Positions 1 through 6,593 of a stretch of 7,486 nt of DNA are shown here, one piece after another (the stretch's first letter is position 1; each line of letters starts with the position of its first letter). Source of the DNA: an uncultured Blautia sp. GTDB taxonomy: Bacteria; Bacillota; Clostridia; Lachnospirales; Lachnospiraceae. The stretch covers positions 1 to 7,486 of the forward strand of contig CAMOXX010000133.1 of NCBI GenBank assembly GCA_946629475.1, in the 5' to 3' direction. Both the position numbers and the translations under genes were made by a program. Below the pieces are notes generated by a model that was not told the DNA's origin, did no database searches, and saw only the letters and a list, made by a program, of their open reading frames with translations.

Positions 1-949
1 CCAGGAATTTTTCCGCCCCCAGATCCGCGCCGAAGCCGGCTTCCGTAATCGTATAATCCGCAAGCTTCAGGCAGAGCCGGGTTGCCGTGACGGAATTGCA
101 TCCGTGCGCGATATTCGCAAAGGGGCCGCCGTGTACGATCGCCGGAACATGCTCCAGAGTCTGCACGAGGTTCGGCTTCAGCGCATCCTTCAGGAGTGCC
201 GCCATCGCGCCTTCTGCATGCAGATCCCCTGCCGTTACCGGTTTCTGCTCGGACGGCTTACCGTAAGTATAGCCGATAATAATTCTGGCAAGACGCTGCT
301 TCAGGTCTGTTATATCCGCCGCCAGGCACAGAACCGCCATGATCTCGGATGCAACCGTGATATCATAGCCGTCCTCCCGCGGGGTTCCGTTTACTCTGCC
401 GCCAAGGCCGTCAACCACATTCCTGAGCTGCCGGTCGTTCATATCGACGCAGCGTCTCCAGGTGATTTTGCGCGGGTCAATATTCAACGCGTTTCCCTGG
501 TAAATGTGATTGTCGATCATGGCCGCCAGCAGGTTGTTTGCTGCTCCGATGGCGTGAAAATCACCCGTGAAATGCAGGTTGATATCTTCCATCGGCACGA
601 CCTGGGCATATCCGCCGCCCGCCGCGCCGCCTTTGATTCCGAAAACCGGGCCAAGCGAAGGTTCCCGGAGCGCAATCATCACGTTCTTTCCGATCTTCTG
701 AAGCGCGTCGCCGAGGCCGACTGTTGTAGTCGTCTTTCCTTCCCCTGCGGGAGTAGGATTGATCGCTGTTACCAGAATCAGCTTTCCATCCGCCCGGTCG
801 GTCTCTTTTAACAGGCTGTAATCTATTTTTGCCTTGTATTTTCCGTACTGCTCAAGATACTGATCCGCGATCCCTGCCTTTTTCGCGATTTCGGTGATCG
901 GGAGCATTTCACAATCCTGCGCAATTTCAATATCGCTTTTAAATCCCAT
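1..949 (-). CDS. fhs: Formate--tetrahydrofolate ligase, N-terminal part (cut by left edge)
   Basis: This gene encodes the cytoplasmic enzyme that joins formate to tetrahydrofolate using ATP, giving 10-formyl-THF for purine synthesis, Met-tRNA formylation or the methyl branch of the Wood-Ljungdahl pathway. I read 316 codons in frame from the ATG at 949-947. The family is usually about 556 residues, so roughly the last 240 lie beyond the left edge. Visible motifs are the nucleotide-binding loop [12 protein letters not shown] at residues 65-76 (Lys72), REPSLGP at 95-101, the family signature [11 protein letters not shown] at 104-114, and the second signature VASEIMA at 199-205. The chosen start has GGAGGAGA just upstream and begins [11 protein letters not shown], typical of the family. 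The frame is open throughout with no sign of decay. The gene is transcribed away from the aldo/keto reductase. Its presence fits a Clostridia-type anaerobe but does not prove acetogenesis. Confidence 0.97.
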   Translation of the reverse strand, partial: MGFKSDIEIAQDCEMLPITEIAKKAGIADQYLEQYGKYKAKIDYSLLKETDRADGKLILVTAINPTPAGEGKTTTTVGLGDALQKIGKNVMIALREPSLGPVFGIKGGAAGGGYAQVVPMEDINLHFTGDFHAIGAANNLLAAMIDNHIYQGNALNIDPRKITWRRCVDMNDRQLRNVVDGLGGRVNGTPREDGYDITVASEIMAVLCLAADITDLKQRLARIIIGYTYGKPSEQKPVTAGDLHAEGAMAALLKDALKPNLVQTLEHVPAIVHGGPFANIAHGCNSVTATRLCLKLADYTITEAGFGADLGAEKFL

Positions 950-966
950 GTTCTCCTCCGTTCTGT

Positions 967-993
967 TGTGATGTCACAGCTGAAAAGTCACAG
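967..993. repeat. Repeated CTGTGAC element in the fhs leader
   Basis: The minus strand carries CTGTGAC twice (993-987 and 979-973), starts 14 bases apart. The second copy also forms the left arm of the inverted repeat TGTGA-N2-TCACA at 967-978. The element lies between the candidate fhs -10 and the ribosome binding site, so it would fall at the transcription start or in the 5' leader. It could be an operator or a small leader hairpin, and no known regulator motif is assigned. A CRP-type site would need six bases between the arms, not two. Confidence 0.4.
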
Positions 994-995
994 AC

Positions 996-1024
996 ATGAT
1001 ACCATAATGCGCCATGAATTTCTA
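996..1024 (-). promoter_or_regulatory. Candidate promoter for fhs
   Basis: On the minus strand, TGGTATCAT (extended -10, TATCAT at 1001-996) lies about 47 bases upstream of the fhs ATG. No good -35 exists; the best at 17-bp spacing is TAGAAA (1024-1019). The call rests mainly on the extended -10 and on position. The overlapping hexamer TATGGT at 1006-1001 is an alternative -10. Confidence 0.45.
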
Positions 1025-1032
1025 TATAAAGT

Positions 1033-1043
1033 TATTCCGAATA
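1033..1043. repeat. Short palindrome between the divergent promoters
   Basis: TATTC-C-GAATA is a perfect 5-base inverted repeat around one base. It sits upstream of the candidate core promoters of both fhs and the reductase gene, where an operator could act on both. The arms are short enough for chance occurrence in AT-rich DNA. Confidence 0.2.
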
Positions 1044-1063
1044 GTAGTAAAAATGTAACAATA

Positions 1064-1097
1064 TTGAACCGAAAGATTCATATTTCTATGGTATGAT
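1064..1097 (+). promoter_or_regulatory. Candidate promoter for the aldo/keto reductase gene
   Basis: The plus strand has TTGAAC at 1064-1069. It is followed after 17 bases by TATGGT (1087-1092), and overlapping that by an extended -10, TGGTATGAT, with TATGAT at 1092-1097. Either -10 would start transcription about 25 bases ahead of the TTG start codon. TATGAT with TG one base upstream is the better hexamer, but its distance from TTGAAC is 22 bases, so the exact pairing is open. Confidence 0.55.
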
Positions 1098-1110
1098 ATA
1101 AAAATTGAAC

Positions 1111-1118
1111 AAGGGGGA
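1111..1118 (+). promoter_or_regulatory. Ribosome binding site that fixes the TTG start
   Basis: AAGGGGGA lies about 8-9 bases ahead of the TTG at 1127-1129. The next in-frame ATG (1163) has no such sequence before it and would remove the first beta strand of the barrel, so the TTG start is preferred. Confidence 0.7.
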
Positions 1119-1126
1119 ACATTCCA

Positions 1127-1954
1127 TTGATACAAACAGTTTTATTAAACAACAATATCCGTATGCCGCTTCTCGGGATCGGAACAAATAATATATCAGA
1201 TGAAAAAGCCGTGATGACAATTGTCAATTCCGCGGTAACGGCCGGCTGCCGCATGATCGACACCGCTTCCTTTTATAAAAACGAGGAATATGTCGGGGCA
1301 GCCATCGCAAAATGCCAGGTTCCGCGCCGCGATCTTTTTGTCATCTCAAAAGTCTGGAACACAGCCCAGCGGCTCGGCGACACGGCCGGAGCTTTTGCCC
1401 GCAGCCTGGAGCGCCTGCATCTGAATTATGTGGATCTGTACATGATTCACTGGCCCGTACCCGGGTGCTTTCCCACCACCTGGAGGGAGCTCGAAAAGCT
1501 GTACTCTTCCCGTGTTGTGCGTTCGATCGGAGTCAGCAATTTTGACATCCGGCATCTGGAAGCTCTCCGGAAATCCTCCGGTATTATCCCGGCAGTCAAC
1601 CAGATCGAGTGTCATCCGCTGAATTACAACAAGGATCTGGTCGAGTACTGTCAGGCACAGGGGATTCATGTACAGGCCTGCGCTCCCCTGGCAGGAGGCG
1701 CATGTCTCGATGAGGACATCATCTGTGTCATTGCAACCAAATACGGCCGGACGCCGGCCCAGATCGCACTGCGCTGGGCAATTCAAAAAGGCTTTTCCGT
1801 GATTCCCGGATCAGGGAATGTTGATCACATCCGCGCGGATGCCGATATATTCGGTTTTTCCATCGAGGAGGAGGATATGGCGATCCTCGACACCATGAAC
1901 TGCGGCAAACGAACGATAGAAGTCCCGGAAGATCTGAGGGATATTCCATTTTAA
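1127..1954 (+). CDS. Aldo/keto reductase with a non-canonical cofactor-phosphate site
   Basis: This is a 275-residue single-domain (alpha/beta)8-barrel oxidoreductase, close to the usual length for DkgA-like members, which reduce aldehydes and ketones with NAD(P)H. The catalytic tetrad is complete: Asp45, Tyr50 (MIDTASFY), Lys75 (VISKVWN) and His108 (YMIHWP). The family signature IGVSNFD is at 134-140, and NQIECHP at 158-164 supplies nicotinamide-binding residues. The oddity is near the C-terminus. Where NADPH-dependent members read IPKS-x4-R-I-x-E-N, this protein has IPGS (226-229), then His234 and Ala237-Asp238. The lysine and arginine that hold the 2'-phosphate are therefore replaced by Gly228 and His234. 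I infer NADH preference or altered cofactor use. The substrate cannot be read from sequence. It starts with TTG after a strong ribosome binding site, stands alone on its strand, and converges on gpsA. Confidence 0.93.
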   Translation: MIQTVLLNNNIRMPLLGIGTNNISDEKAVMTIVNSAVTAGCRMIDTASFYKNEEYVGAAIAKCQVPRRDLFVISKVWNTAQRLGDTAGAFARSLERLHLNYVDLYMIHWPVPGCFPTTWRELEKLYSSRVVRSIGVSNFDIRHLEALRKSSGIIPAVNQIECHPLNYNKDLVEYCQAQGIHVQACAPLAGGACLDEDIICVIATKYGRTPAQIALRWAIQKGFSVIPGSGNVDHIRADADIFGFSIEEEDMAILDTMNCGKRTIEVPEDLRDIPF

Positions 1955-1977
1955 AAGAGGCAGCGTTTTACATTCGA

Positions 1978-1995
1978 TTCAGCCGGAGTGCTGAA
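1978..1995. repeat. Small hairpin after the aldo/keto reductase gene
   Basis: TTCAGC (1978-1983) and GCTGAA (1990-1995) form a perfect 6-base inverted repeat around a 6-base loop, 23 bases after the reductase stop. No T-tract follows on either strand, so it is not a standard intrinsic terminator. It may mark the 3' end of the plus-strand transcript or be chance. Confidence 0.3.
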
Positions 1996-2002
1996 GAACT
2001 GC

Positions 2003-2039
2003 AAAAAAGAAGGGGCGATTCCCGTTTGGGAACCGTCCC
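2003..2039 (-). terminator. Rho-independent terminator of the gpsA operon
   Basis: On the minus strand, just after the gpsA stop, GGGACGGTTCCC (2039-2028) pairs across a 4-base loop with GGGAATCGCCCC (2023-2012). There is one mismatch and one G-U pair. The run TTCTTTTTT (2011-2003) follows at once. On the plus strand the hairpin is not followed by T residues, so it should act mainly on leftward transcription and keep it out of the convergent reductase gene. Confidence 0.88.
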
Positions 2040-2046
2040 TATATCA

Positions 2047-3054
2047 TTACCACGGAAGCATCGGCGCTTCCACCTTTTTATCCCGCAGCATCAGGTCGCT
2101 CACCGCTTCCTTTGCCGCCTTCCCTTCAAACAGAACTTTGCATACCTCCGATACGATCGGCATCTCAACCTCGTATTTCTCGGAAAGCTGCTTCGCCGCC
2201 TTAGCCGAGTACACCCCTTCTACCACCATCTTAACTTCCTTCATGGCCTCATCCATGGTGTATCCTTTTCCCAGTAAAAAGCCTGCTTTCCGGTTCCGGC
2301 TGTGCCGGCTTGCACAGGTGACGATCAGATCCCCGATCCCCGAAAGCCCGTAAAATGTTTCCTGACGGGCGCCCATTCTGGTTCCGAGCCTTGAAATCTC
2401 GGCAATTCCTCTGGTGATCAGGGCAGCTTTCGTATTGTCCCCATAACCCAGCCCGTCCGCTGTTCCCGCTGCCAGGGCTATCACGTTCTTTAATGCTCCT
2501 CCCAGCTCAACCCCCAGCATGTCCGGGGTTGTGTATACGCGGAAAACCGGGCTCATGAAGATTCCCTGAAGATACTCTGCGTCAGCCCTCTCCTTTGCGC
2601 TGATGACGCACGTCGTCGGAACACCCCGTCCGACCTCCTCCGCGTGGCTCGGGCCTGACAGGACCGCTGTCACCGACTGCGGAATCTCTTCTTTGATAAT
2701 CTCGCTCAGCGTCAGAAGTGTATTCTCTTCGATGCCCTTCGCTACGCAGACGATTTTCTGTCCGGGTCTCACATATTCTTTCATGCTGTGTGCGGTGCCC
2801 CTGATAAACGGTGAAGGAACGGCCATCACACAGATTTCCGGATCCAGAAGGCAGCTCCGGAGATCTGTGGTAATCCCGATACTCTCCGAAAGGATCACAC
2901 CTGGCAGCTTATCCGCATGCTCCCTTTTCTCGCGGAGCATGGAGGCTTCTTCCTCAAAACAGGTCCACAGCGTAACATCATGGCCATTGTTCGAGAGCAG
3001 TACCGAAAGGGCTGTCCCCCAGCTTCCTGCTCCAAGTATGCTGATTTTTGCCAT
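2047..3054 (-). CDS. gpsA: NAD(P)H-dependent glycerol-3-phosphate dehydrogenase
   Basis: This cytoplasmic enzyme reduces dihydroxyacetone phosphate to sn-glycerol 3-phosphate, the backbone of phospholipids. The protein has 335 residues, normal for the family. The N-terminal Rossmann fold opens with ISILGAGSWGTA, giving the dinucleotide-binding GAGSWG at 8-13. Further family motifs are AKGIE (105-109), SGPSHAEEV (133-141), the active-site stretch GALKNVIALAAG (186-197, catalytic Lys189), and the C-terminal helical domain with LSGIGDLIVTC (237-247) and SRNRKAG (252-258). The start is supported by GAGGAG about 11 bases upstream. The gene begins 17 bases after plsY, whose enzyme uses the GpsA product, which supports both assignments. 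It is the last gene before a strong terminator. No key residue appears lost. Confidence 0.97.
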   Translation of the reverse strand: MAKISILGAGSWGTALSVLLSNNGHDVTLWTCFEEEASMLREKREHADKLPGVILSESIGITTDLRSCLLDPEICVMAVPSPFIRGTAHSMKEYVRPGQKIVCVAKGIEENTLLTLSEIIKEEIPQSVTAVLSGPSHAEEVGRGVPTTCVISAKERADAEYLQGIFMSPVFRVYTTPDMLGVELGGALKNVIALAAGTADGLGYGDNTKAALITRGIAEISRLGTRMGARQETFYGLSGIGDLIVTCASRHSRNRKAGFLLGKGYTMDEAMKEVKMVVEGVYSAKAAKQLSEKYEVEMPIVSEVCKVLFEGKAAKEAVSDLMLRDKKVEAPMLPW

Positions 3055-3071
3055 AGCAGATCATCTCCTCT

Positions 3072-3716
3072 TTATTTTTTGCCGGAACTAAAGGATAACT
3101 TGTTCTCCGTCCCGGACATCAGACGCGAGATATTCGCCCTGTGCCGGTAAATCACCAGAATATAAAGCCCGGAAAACAGGATGTACATCTCCGTAAGATA
3201 CCTCTGTTCCATATTGAGGCAGCCGGTCTGTCCCAGCACGACAATTGTCACGAAAGCCGCCGTATACGCCGCCAGTGAGCCAAGCGAAACATACTTGGTC
3301 AGTATCACTACGCCGATAAAAACAATGCTGATGACGAGCAGCAGCCGCCAGTCAAAGCCGATGCAGAAGCCGAGGGACGCGGCGACGCCCTTTCCTCCCC
3401 GGAATTTTAAGTAGAAGGGGAAATTATGGCCCAGAATAGCGCCGGCACCTGCGTACATTTTGAGAAGCGGCAGCATATAGGCATACTGTTTGCCGAACAG
3501 TGCAGAAACGACAAGAATGGCGGCCACCGTTTTCAGCGCGTCCACCACCAGAGTGATCAGCCCGGCTTTTTTTCCGTAAACCCGCAGGGCATTTGTGGTA
3601 CCCGCGTTCCCGCTCCCATGTTTCCTGATATCATCATGAAAAAACCTTCCGATTAAATAACCTGTCTGTATCAACCCAAAGGCATAACCGATCAAAAGGC
3701 AAAGCAGACGTACCAT
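3072..3716 (-). CDS. plsY: Acyl-phosphate:glycerol-3-phosphate acyltransferase PlsY
   Basis: This integral membrane enzyme moves an acyl chain from acyl-phosphate to the 1-position of glycerol 3-phosphate, making lysophosphatidic acid. It has 214 residues, rich in hydrophobic segments at about 1-22, 52-74, 80-97, 113-139, 145-163 and 174-191. The conserved cytoplasmic loops are clear: KHGSGNAGTTNALR at 32-45, GHNFPFYLKFRGGKG at 96-110 with the glycine-rich phosphate-binding stretch, and KYVSLGSL at 141-148, followed by YRHRANISRL at 190-199. The first membrane segment reads GLIQTGYLIG where many homologues have GSIPFGYLIG, so the usual Ser and Pro are Leu and Gln. The ATG overlaps the der stop as TGATG and AGAGGAGAG lies upstream inside der, suggesting coupled translation. 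A charged tail of about 15 residues ends the protein. Confidence 0.96.
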   Translation of the reverse strand: MVRLLCLLIGYAFGLIQTGYLIGRFFHDDIRKHGSGNAGTTNALRVYGKKAGLITLVVDALKTVAAILVVSALFGKQYAYMLPLLKMYAGAGAILGHNFPFYLKFRGGKGVAASLGFCIGFDWRLLLVISIVFIGVVILTKYVSLGSLAAYTAAFVTIVVLGQTGCLNMEQRYLTEMYILFSGLYILVIYRHRANISRLMSGTENKLSFSSGKK

Positions 3717-5041
3717 CAGTTTTTCTCTCCTCTCTCCCTCACAATAAACTTCAGGGAAGTGCCTTCAAAGCCGAAGGCATCGCGGATCCGGTTTTCCAGA
3801 TACCGGACATAGGAAAAATGCATCAGCTCCCTGTCATTGACAAACAGTACAAATGTGGGCGGCTTTACGCCAACCTGTGTCATATAATAGATTCTGAGGC
3901 GTTTTCCTTTGTCGGACGGCGGCTGCTGCATTGCAACTGCCTCGGTCAGTATTTCGTTCAGAACGCCCGTCCGGACGCGCAGTGTCTGGCTCTCGATCAC
4001 CTGGTCAATGGCTTCGTAAAGCTTTGGAAGCCTCTGGCCTGTCTTCGCCGAGATAAAGAGGATCTTCGCATAGGGCATGAACGAAAGAACCTGACGGATC
4101 TTTTCGGTATGCCTGTAAATCGTCTTGTCGTCCTTCTCCACGGCATCCCATTTGTTGACCGCAATGATGATGCCTTTTCCTCTGTCGTGAGCGATCCCCG
4201 CGATCTTGGCATCCTGCTCCGTGACGCCTTCCTCCGCGTCAATCATTATAATGACGATATCTGCCCTCTCCACAGCCGATACCGTCCGGATCACGCTGTA
4301 GCGCTCGATATCCTCCTTCACCTTGCCTTTCCTGCGGAGGCCCGCGGTGTCGATAAAGATATATTCATTTCCGTGCCAGGTAATCCGGGTATCCACCGCG
4401 TCCCTGGTAGTCCCGGCAATGTCCGAGACGATCACTCTTTCTTCCCCTAAAAGCTTGTTGACGAGGGAGGATTTTCCAACATTCGGTTTTCCGACGATCG
4501 CGATTTTCGGAGTTGTGTCCTCCTCCTCTTCGGCAGAATCCTCCGGGAAAAAGCCCGTCACTACATCCAGCATATCGCCGAGACCCAGCATGTTGGCCGA
4601 TGAGATGGCATACGGCTCCCCGATACCGAGGTTGTAAAACTCGTACACATCCATCTGGTATTTTTCCATCGAATCCACCTTGTTCACGACCAGCACCACC
4701 GGCTTGCCGCTCCTGCGCAGCATGTCGGCAACCTTGGAGTCCGAATCCACAAGGCCCTGGCGGACATCCGTCATAAAAATAATCACATCCGCGGTATCGA
4801 TGGCGATCTGCGCCTGCTCCCGCATCCGCGACAATATAATATCGCCGCTGTCCGGCTCGATTCCGCCTGTATCCACCAGGGTAAAGCTTTTGTCAAGCCA
4901 TGTAACATCCGCGTAAATCCTGTCGCGGGTCACCCCCGGCGTGTCTTTTACAATCGATATTTTTTCTCCGGCCAGGGCATTGAATAATGTGGATTTCCCG
5001 ACATTAGGCCTCCCCACTATAGCTACTACCGGTCTGCTCAT
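3716..5041 (-). CDS. der: Ribosome-assembly GTPase Der (EngA)
   Basis: Der is an essential GTPase with two tandem G domains that assists late 50S ribosomal subunit maturation. The protein has 441 residues, the usual length. G domain 1 has GRPNVGKS (10-17), DTPGVTRDR around the G2 threonine (33-41), DTGG (57-60), NKVD (120-123) and SSA (147-149). An acidic linker (about 167-176, [10 protein letters not shown]) leads to G domain 2 with GKPNVGKS (184-191), DTAG (231-234), NKWD (296-299) and SAK (331-333). The C-terminal KH-like domain covers about 355-441. The start [17 protein letters not shown] matches the family N-terminus exactly, with AAGGAGA upstream, even though this places the first 38 bases inside the preceding gene. 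The stop shares one base with the plsY start. Confidence 0.98.
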   Translation of the reverse strand: MSRPVVAIVGRPNVGKSTLFNALAGEKISIVKDTPGVTRDRIYADVTWLDKSFTLVDTGGIEPDSGDIILSRMREQAQIAIDTADVIIFMTDVRQGLVDSDSKVADMLRRSGKPVVLVVNKVDSMEKYQMDVYEFYNLGIGEPYAISSANMLGLGDMLDVVTGFFPEDSAEEEEDTTPKIAIVGKPNVGKSSLVNKLLGEERVIVSDIAGTTRDAVDTRITWHGNEYIFIDTAGLRRKGKVKEDIERYSVIRTVSAVERADIVIIMIDAEEGVTEQDAKIAGIAHDRGKGIIIAVNKWDAVEKDDKTIYRHTEKIRQVLSFMPYAKILFISAKTGQRLPKLYEAIDQVIESQTLRVRTGVLNEILTEAVAMQQPPSDKGKRLRIYYMTQVGVKPPTFVLFVNDRELMHFSYVRYLENRIRDAFGFEGTSLKFIVRERGEKN

Positions 5042-6398
5042 AACTCTGTCTCCTTTTCTTTTCTCCGCTGCCGTCCATCCCCAGTACGGCCCTCACAAGG
5101 TCGGCACCGCTGCTCCCGACAACGAATATATCCGTGTCAAGGGCTTTCTCGACATCGGACACCGTTACATCATCCAGAAAGACGTCCTCCCCTTCCCGCA
5201 GCATATTGCCCGAAAGGAAAAGCCGTTTCCCGAAAATTCCATTTTTCAGCTGTTCTGTCAGGTCCCGGCCGGTAATCAGGCCGGAAACCGTAATATTCTC
5301 CCCGAAAAAGCGGTTCTCAATCTCCCTGACTTCGATGCTCACATTGGGGTATTTTTTCCGCACCGCCTCCATATGCTGCCTCAGGAACGGGGCCGCCAGC
5401 ATGCCGCATGCAATCGTCCCGGTCATGGTCCGGTCATCTCCCGGAAGGGTGGAAAGAAATTCTTCAACCTCGGTCTCGAGAAGCCGGATCATGCCGACCC
5501 CGTTCTCAAGCTGCAGGTACCCGTCATAGGTCTCCTCCGGCGGCAGCGGTCTGTCCGCCAGGATGTACCACTCATCGGACGCATGCACAAAGTGGATTCC
5601 ATGCTTTTCCATCATACGCTTCTGCCATGTATGAATCATATCAAGCACCTGTGATGCATCCTCCTTCGTAAACGGTTCCAGAGGGCACAGGCCTTCCCGG
5701 TATCTGGTAAGGCCGACCGGGACCACCGACACACTCTGCAGTACGGGGGCATACTCCGACAGCCTGCGGATACTGTTTTCCAGTTCCTCCCCGTCATTGT
5801 ATCCTTTGCACAGTACAATCTGCCCGTTCATGGCAATCCCGGCTTCGAAAAACCGGTCCGCCTTTGAGAGCGCCTCCCCGGCAAAACGGTTGTGCAGCAT
5901 CCTGCACCTTAAATCCGGGTTCATAGTCTGAAAGGAAATGTTGATCGGTTCCATACGATAGCGTATAATACGCTCTATGTCATAGTCGCTCATGTTTGTC
6001 AGTGTAACATAGTTTCCCTGCAGGAAGGACAGCCGGGAGTCGTCATCCTTAAAGTAGAGCGTTTCCCGCATTCCGGGCGGCATCTGGTCAATAAAGCAGA
6101 ATATGCAGTGGTTGGAGCAGGAACGGTAGCCGTCCATCAGCCCGTTCTCAAACTCAGCTCCAAGGTCTTCGTCGTAATCCTTTTCGACTTCGAGTTCCCA
6201 GATCTCCCCGTCCGCTTTCTCCACAATCAGGTTCACAACTTCGTCATTCATCAGATACCGGTAGTCAAAAACGTCCAGAATCTCCTGTCCGTTTATGGAA
6301 ACCAGCCGGTCGCCGGCATTCAGCTCCAGCTCCTCGGCGATACTTCCGGGCTCAACCGCCGTTATCATATGAGAATGCTTTTTTGCCCGCCGTGCCAT
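5004..6398 (-). CDS. PDZ / radical-SAM-like / DUF512 iron-sulfur protein of unknown function
   Basis: A 464-residue protein of the DUF512 family, which often lies beside der in Clostridia. An N-terminal PDZ-like domain (about 10-72, with [23 protein letters not shown]) is followed by a radical-SAM-like core. There the cluster motif CSNHCIFC gives Cys94, Cys98 and Cys101, in CxxxCxxC spacing for a [4Fe-4S] cluster. Next come the family landmarks [19 protein letters not shown] (117-135) and [11 protein letters not shown] (154-164). The DUF512 region is about 220-440, including [10 protein letters not shown] (272-281) and [13 protein letters not shown] (327-339, Cys331). The reaction and substrate are unknown; a redox or radical role is inferred only from the cysteine motif. 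There is no signal peptide or membrane segment, so it is probably cytoplasmic. GGAGGGAGGA precedes the ATG. The last 12 codons plus stop overlap der in another frame, and the hydrophilic tail beyond about residue 442 looks non-conserved. Confidence 0.92.
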   Translation of the reverse strand: MARRAKKHSHMITAVEPGSIAEELELNAGDRLVSINGQEILDVFDYRYLMNDEVVNLIVEKADGEIWELEVEKDYDEDLGAEFENGLMDGYRSCSNHCIFCFIDQMPPGMRETLYFKDDDSRLSFLQGNYVTLTNMSDYDIERIIRYRMEPINISFQTMNPDLRCRMLHNRFAGEALSKADRFFEAGIAMNGQIVLCKGYNDGEELENSIRRLSEYAPVLQSVSVVPVGLTRYREGLCPLEPFTKEDASQVLDMIHTWQKRMMEKHGIHFVHASDEWYILADRPLPPEETYDGYLQLENGVGMIRLLETEVEEFLSTLPGDDRTMTGTIACGMLAAPFLRQHMEAVRKKYPNVSIEVREIENRFFGENITVSGLITGRDLTEQLKNGIFGKRLFLSGNMLREGEDVFLDDVTVSDVEKALDTDIFVVGSSGADLVRAVLGMDGSGEKKRRQSYEQTGSSYSGEA

Positions 6399-6433
6399 GA
6401 TTATCCTCCCTCCTGGTCTGCCTGCGTTTTTTA

Positions 6434-6462
6434 ATCATAACAATTTCACTATTAAAAATCAA
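6434..6462 (-). promoter_or_regulatory. Promoter of the DUF512 - der - plsY - gpsA unit
   Basis: On the minus strand, TTGATT (6462-6457), a 17-base spacer, then TATGAT (6439-6434) with an extended -10 TG one base before it. This would start transcription near 6427, giving a leader of about 30 bases with a strong ribosome binding site. A second -35-like hexamer, TTGACA (6478-6473), lies further upstream and would pair only with a weak TTAATA at 17-base spacing. Confidence 0.75.
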
Positions 6463-6474
6463 GTGATTCACTTG
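6460..6474. repeat. Perfect palindrome, candidate operator
   Basis: CAAGTGA (6460-6466) and TCACTTG (6468-6474) are perfect inverted 7-base arms around a single T. The palindrome covers part of the -35 hexamer of the minus-strand promoter and runs into the upstream TTGACA. A protein bound here would block or recruit polymerase. A related half-site, TTCACT, recurs at 6445-6450, 23 bases from the same bases in the right arm, inside the promoter spacer. The regulator is not identifiable from this window. Confidence 0.5.
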
Positions 6475-6531
6475 TCAAAAGCAGATTCCCGTTACTATTC
6501 ACGGTTCTGCGCTATAAACCGGAATAATATC

Positions 6532-6560
6532 TTGCCCGTTGTCAATTTTTTCTGTATAAT
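6532..6560 (+). promoter_or_regulatory. Promoter of rfbA
   Basis: The plus strand has TTGCCC (6532-6537), a 17-base spacer and a consensus TATAAT (6555-6560). Transcription would begin near 6567, leaving a leader of about 27 bases with AAAAAAGGAG ahead of the ATG at 6594. The -35 is moderate and the -10 perfect. Confidence 0.75.
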
Positions 6561-6593
6561 GTTTGTTAACTATATCAAAAAAGGAGTATAATA

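Larger units (their letters stand above)
2003..6427 (-). other. Predicted four-gene transcription unit (DUF512 - der - plsY - gpsA)
   Basis: All four minus-strand genes lie between one good promoter (6434-6462) and one good terminator (2003-2039). Junctions are a 38-base overlap (DUF512/der), a 1-base TGATG overlap (der/plsY) and a 17-base gap (plsY/gpsA). Each downstream gene has its own purine-rich ribosome binding site. No convincing internal terminator was seen. The predicted mRNA is about 4.4 kb. An additional internal promoter cannot be excluded. Confidence 0.75.

Noticed and set aside
104..811. A 235-codon plus-strand open frame opposite fhs
   Set aside because: The minus strand carries an unbroken formate--tetrahydrofolate ligase with both family signatures. 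The plus frame has odd composition and no convincing ribosome binding site.
967..978. CRP/FNR-type operator upstream of fhs
   Set aside because: TGTGA and TCACA are present but separated by two bases rather than the six of a CRP site, so the known regulator cannot be assigned.
1346..1786. A 146-codon minus-strand open frame inside the aldo/keto reductase gene
   Set aside because: It is antisense to a complete enzyme with an intact catalytic tetrad, and has no motif or promoter support.
2012..2039. Bidirectional terminator shared with the aldo/keto reductase gene
   Set aside because: The plus strand after the hairpin reads TATATCAT, not a T-tract, so only minus-strand termination is supported.
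3818..4450. A 210-codon plus-strand open frame opposite der
   Set aside because: It lies wholly within the conserved Der coding region and shows no domain of its own.
4941..5654. A 237-codon plus-strand open frame across the der/DUF512 junction
   Set aside because: It is antisense to two well-supported genes, and its peptide looks like reverse-strand shadow sequence.
6502..6521. Inverted repeat CGGTT/AACCG between the divergent promoters near rfbA
   Set aside because: Five-base arms around a 10-base loop with no T-tract and no promoter overlap are close to chance expectation.
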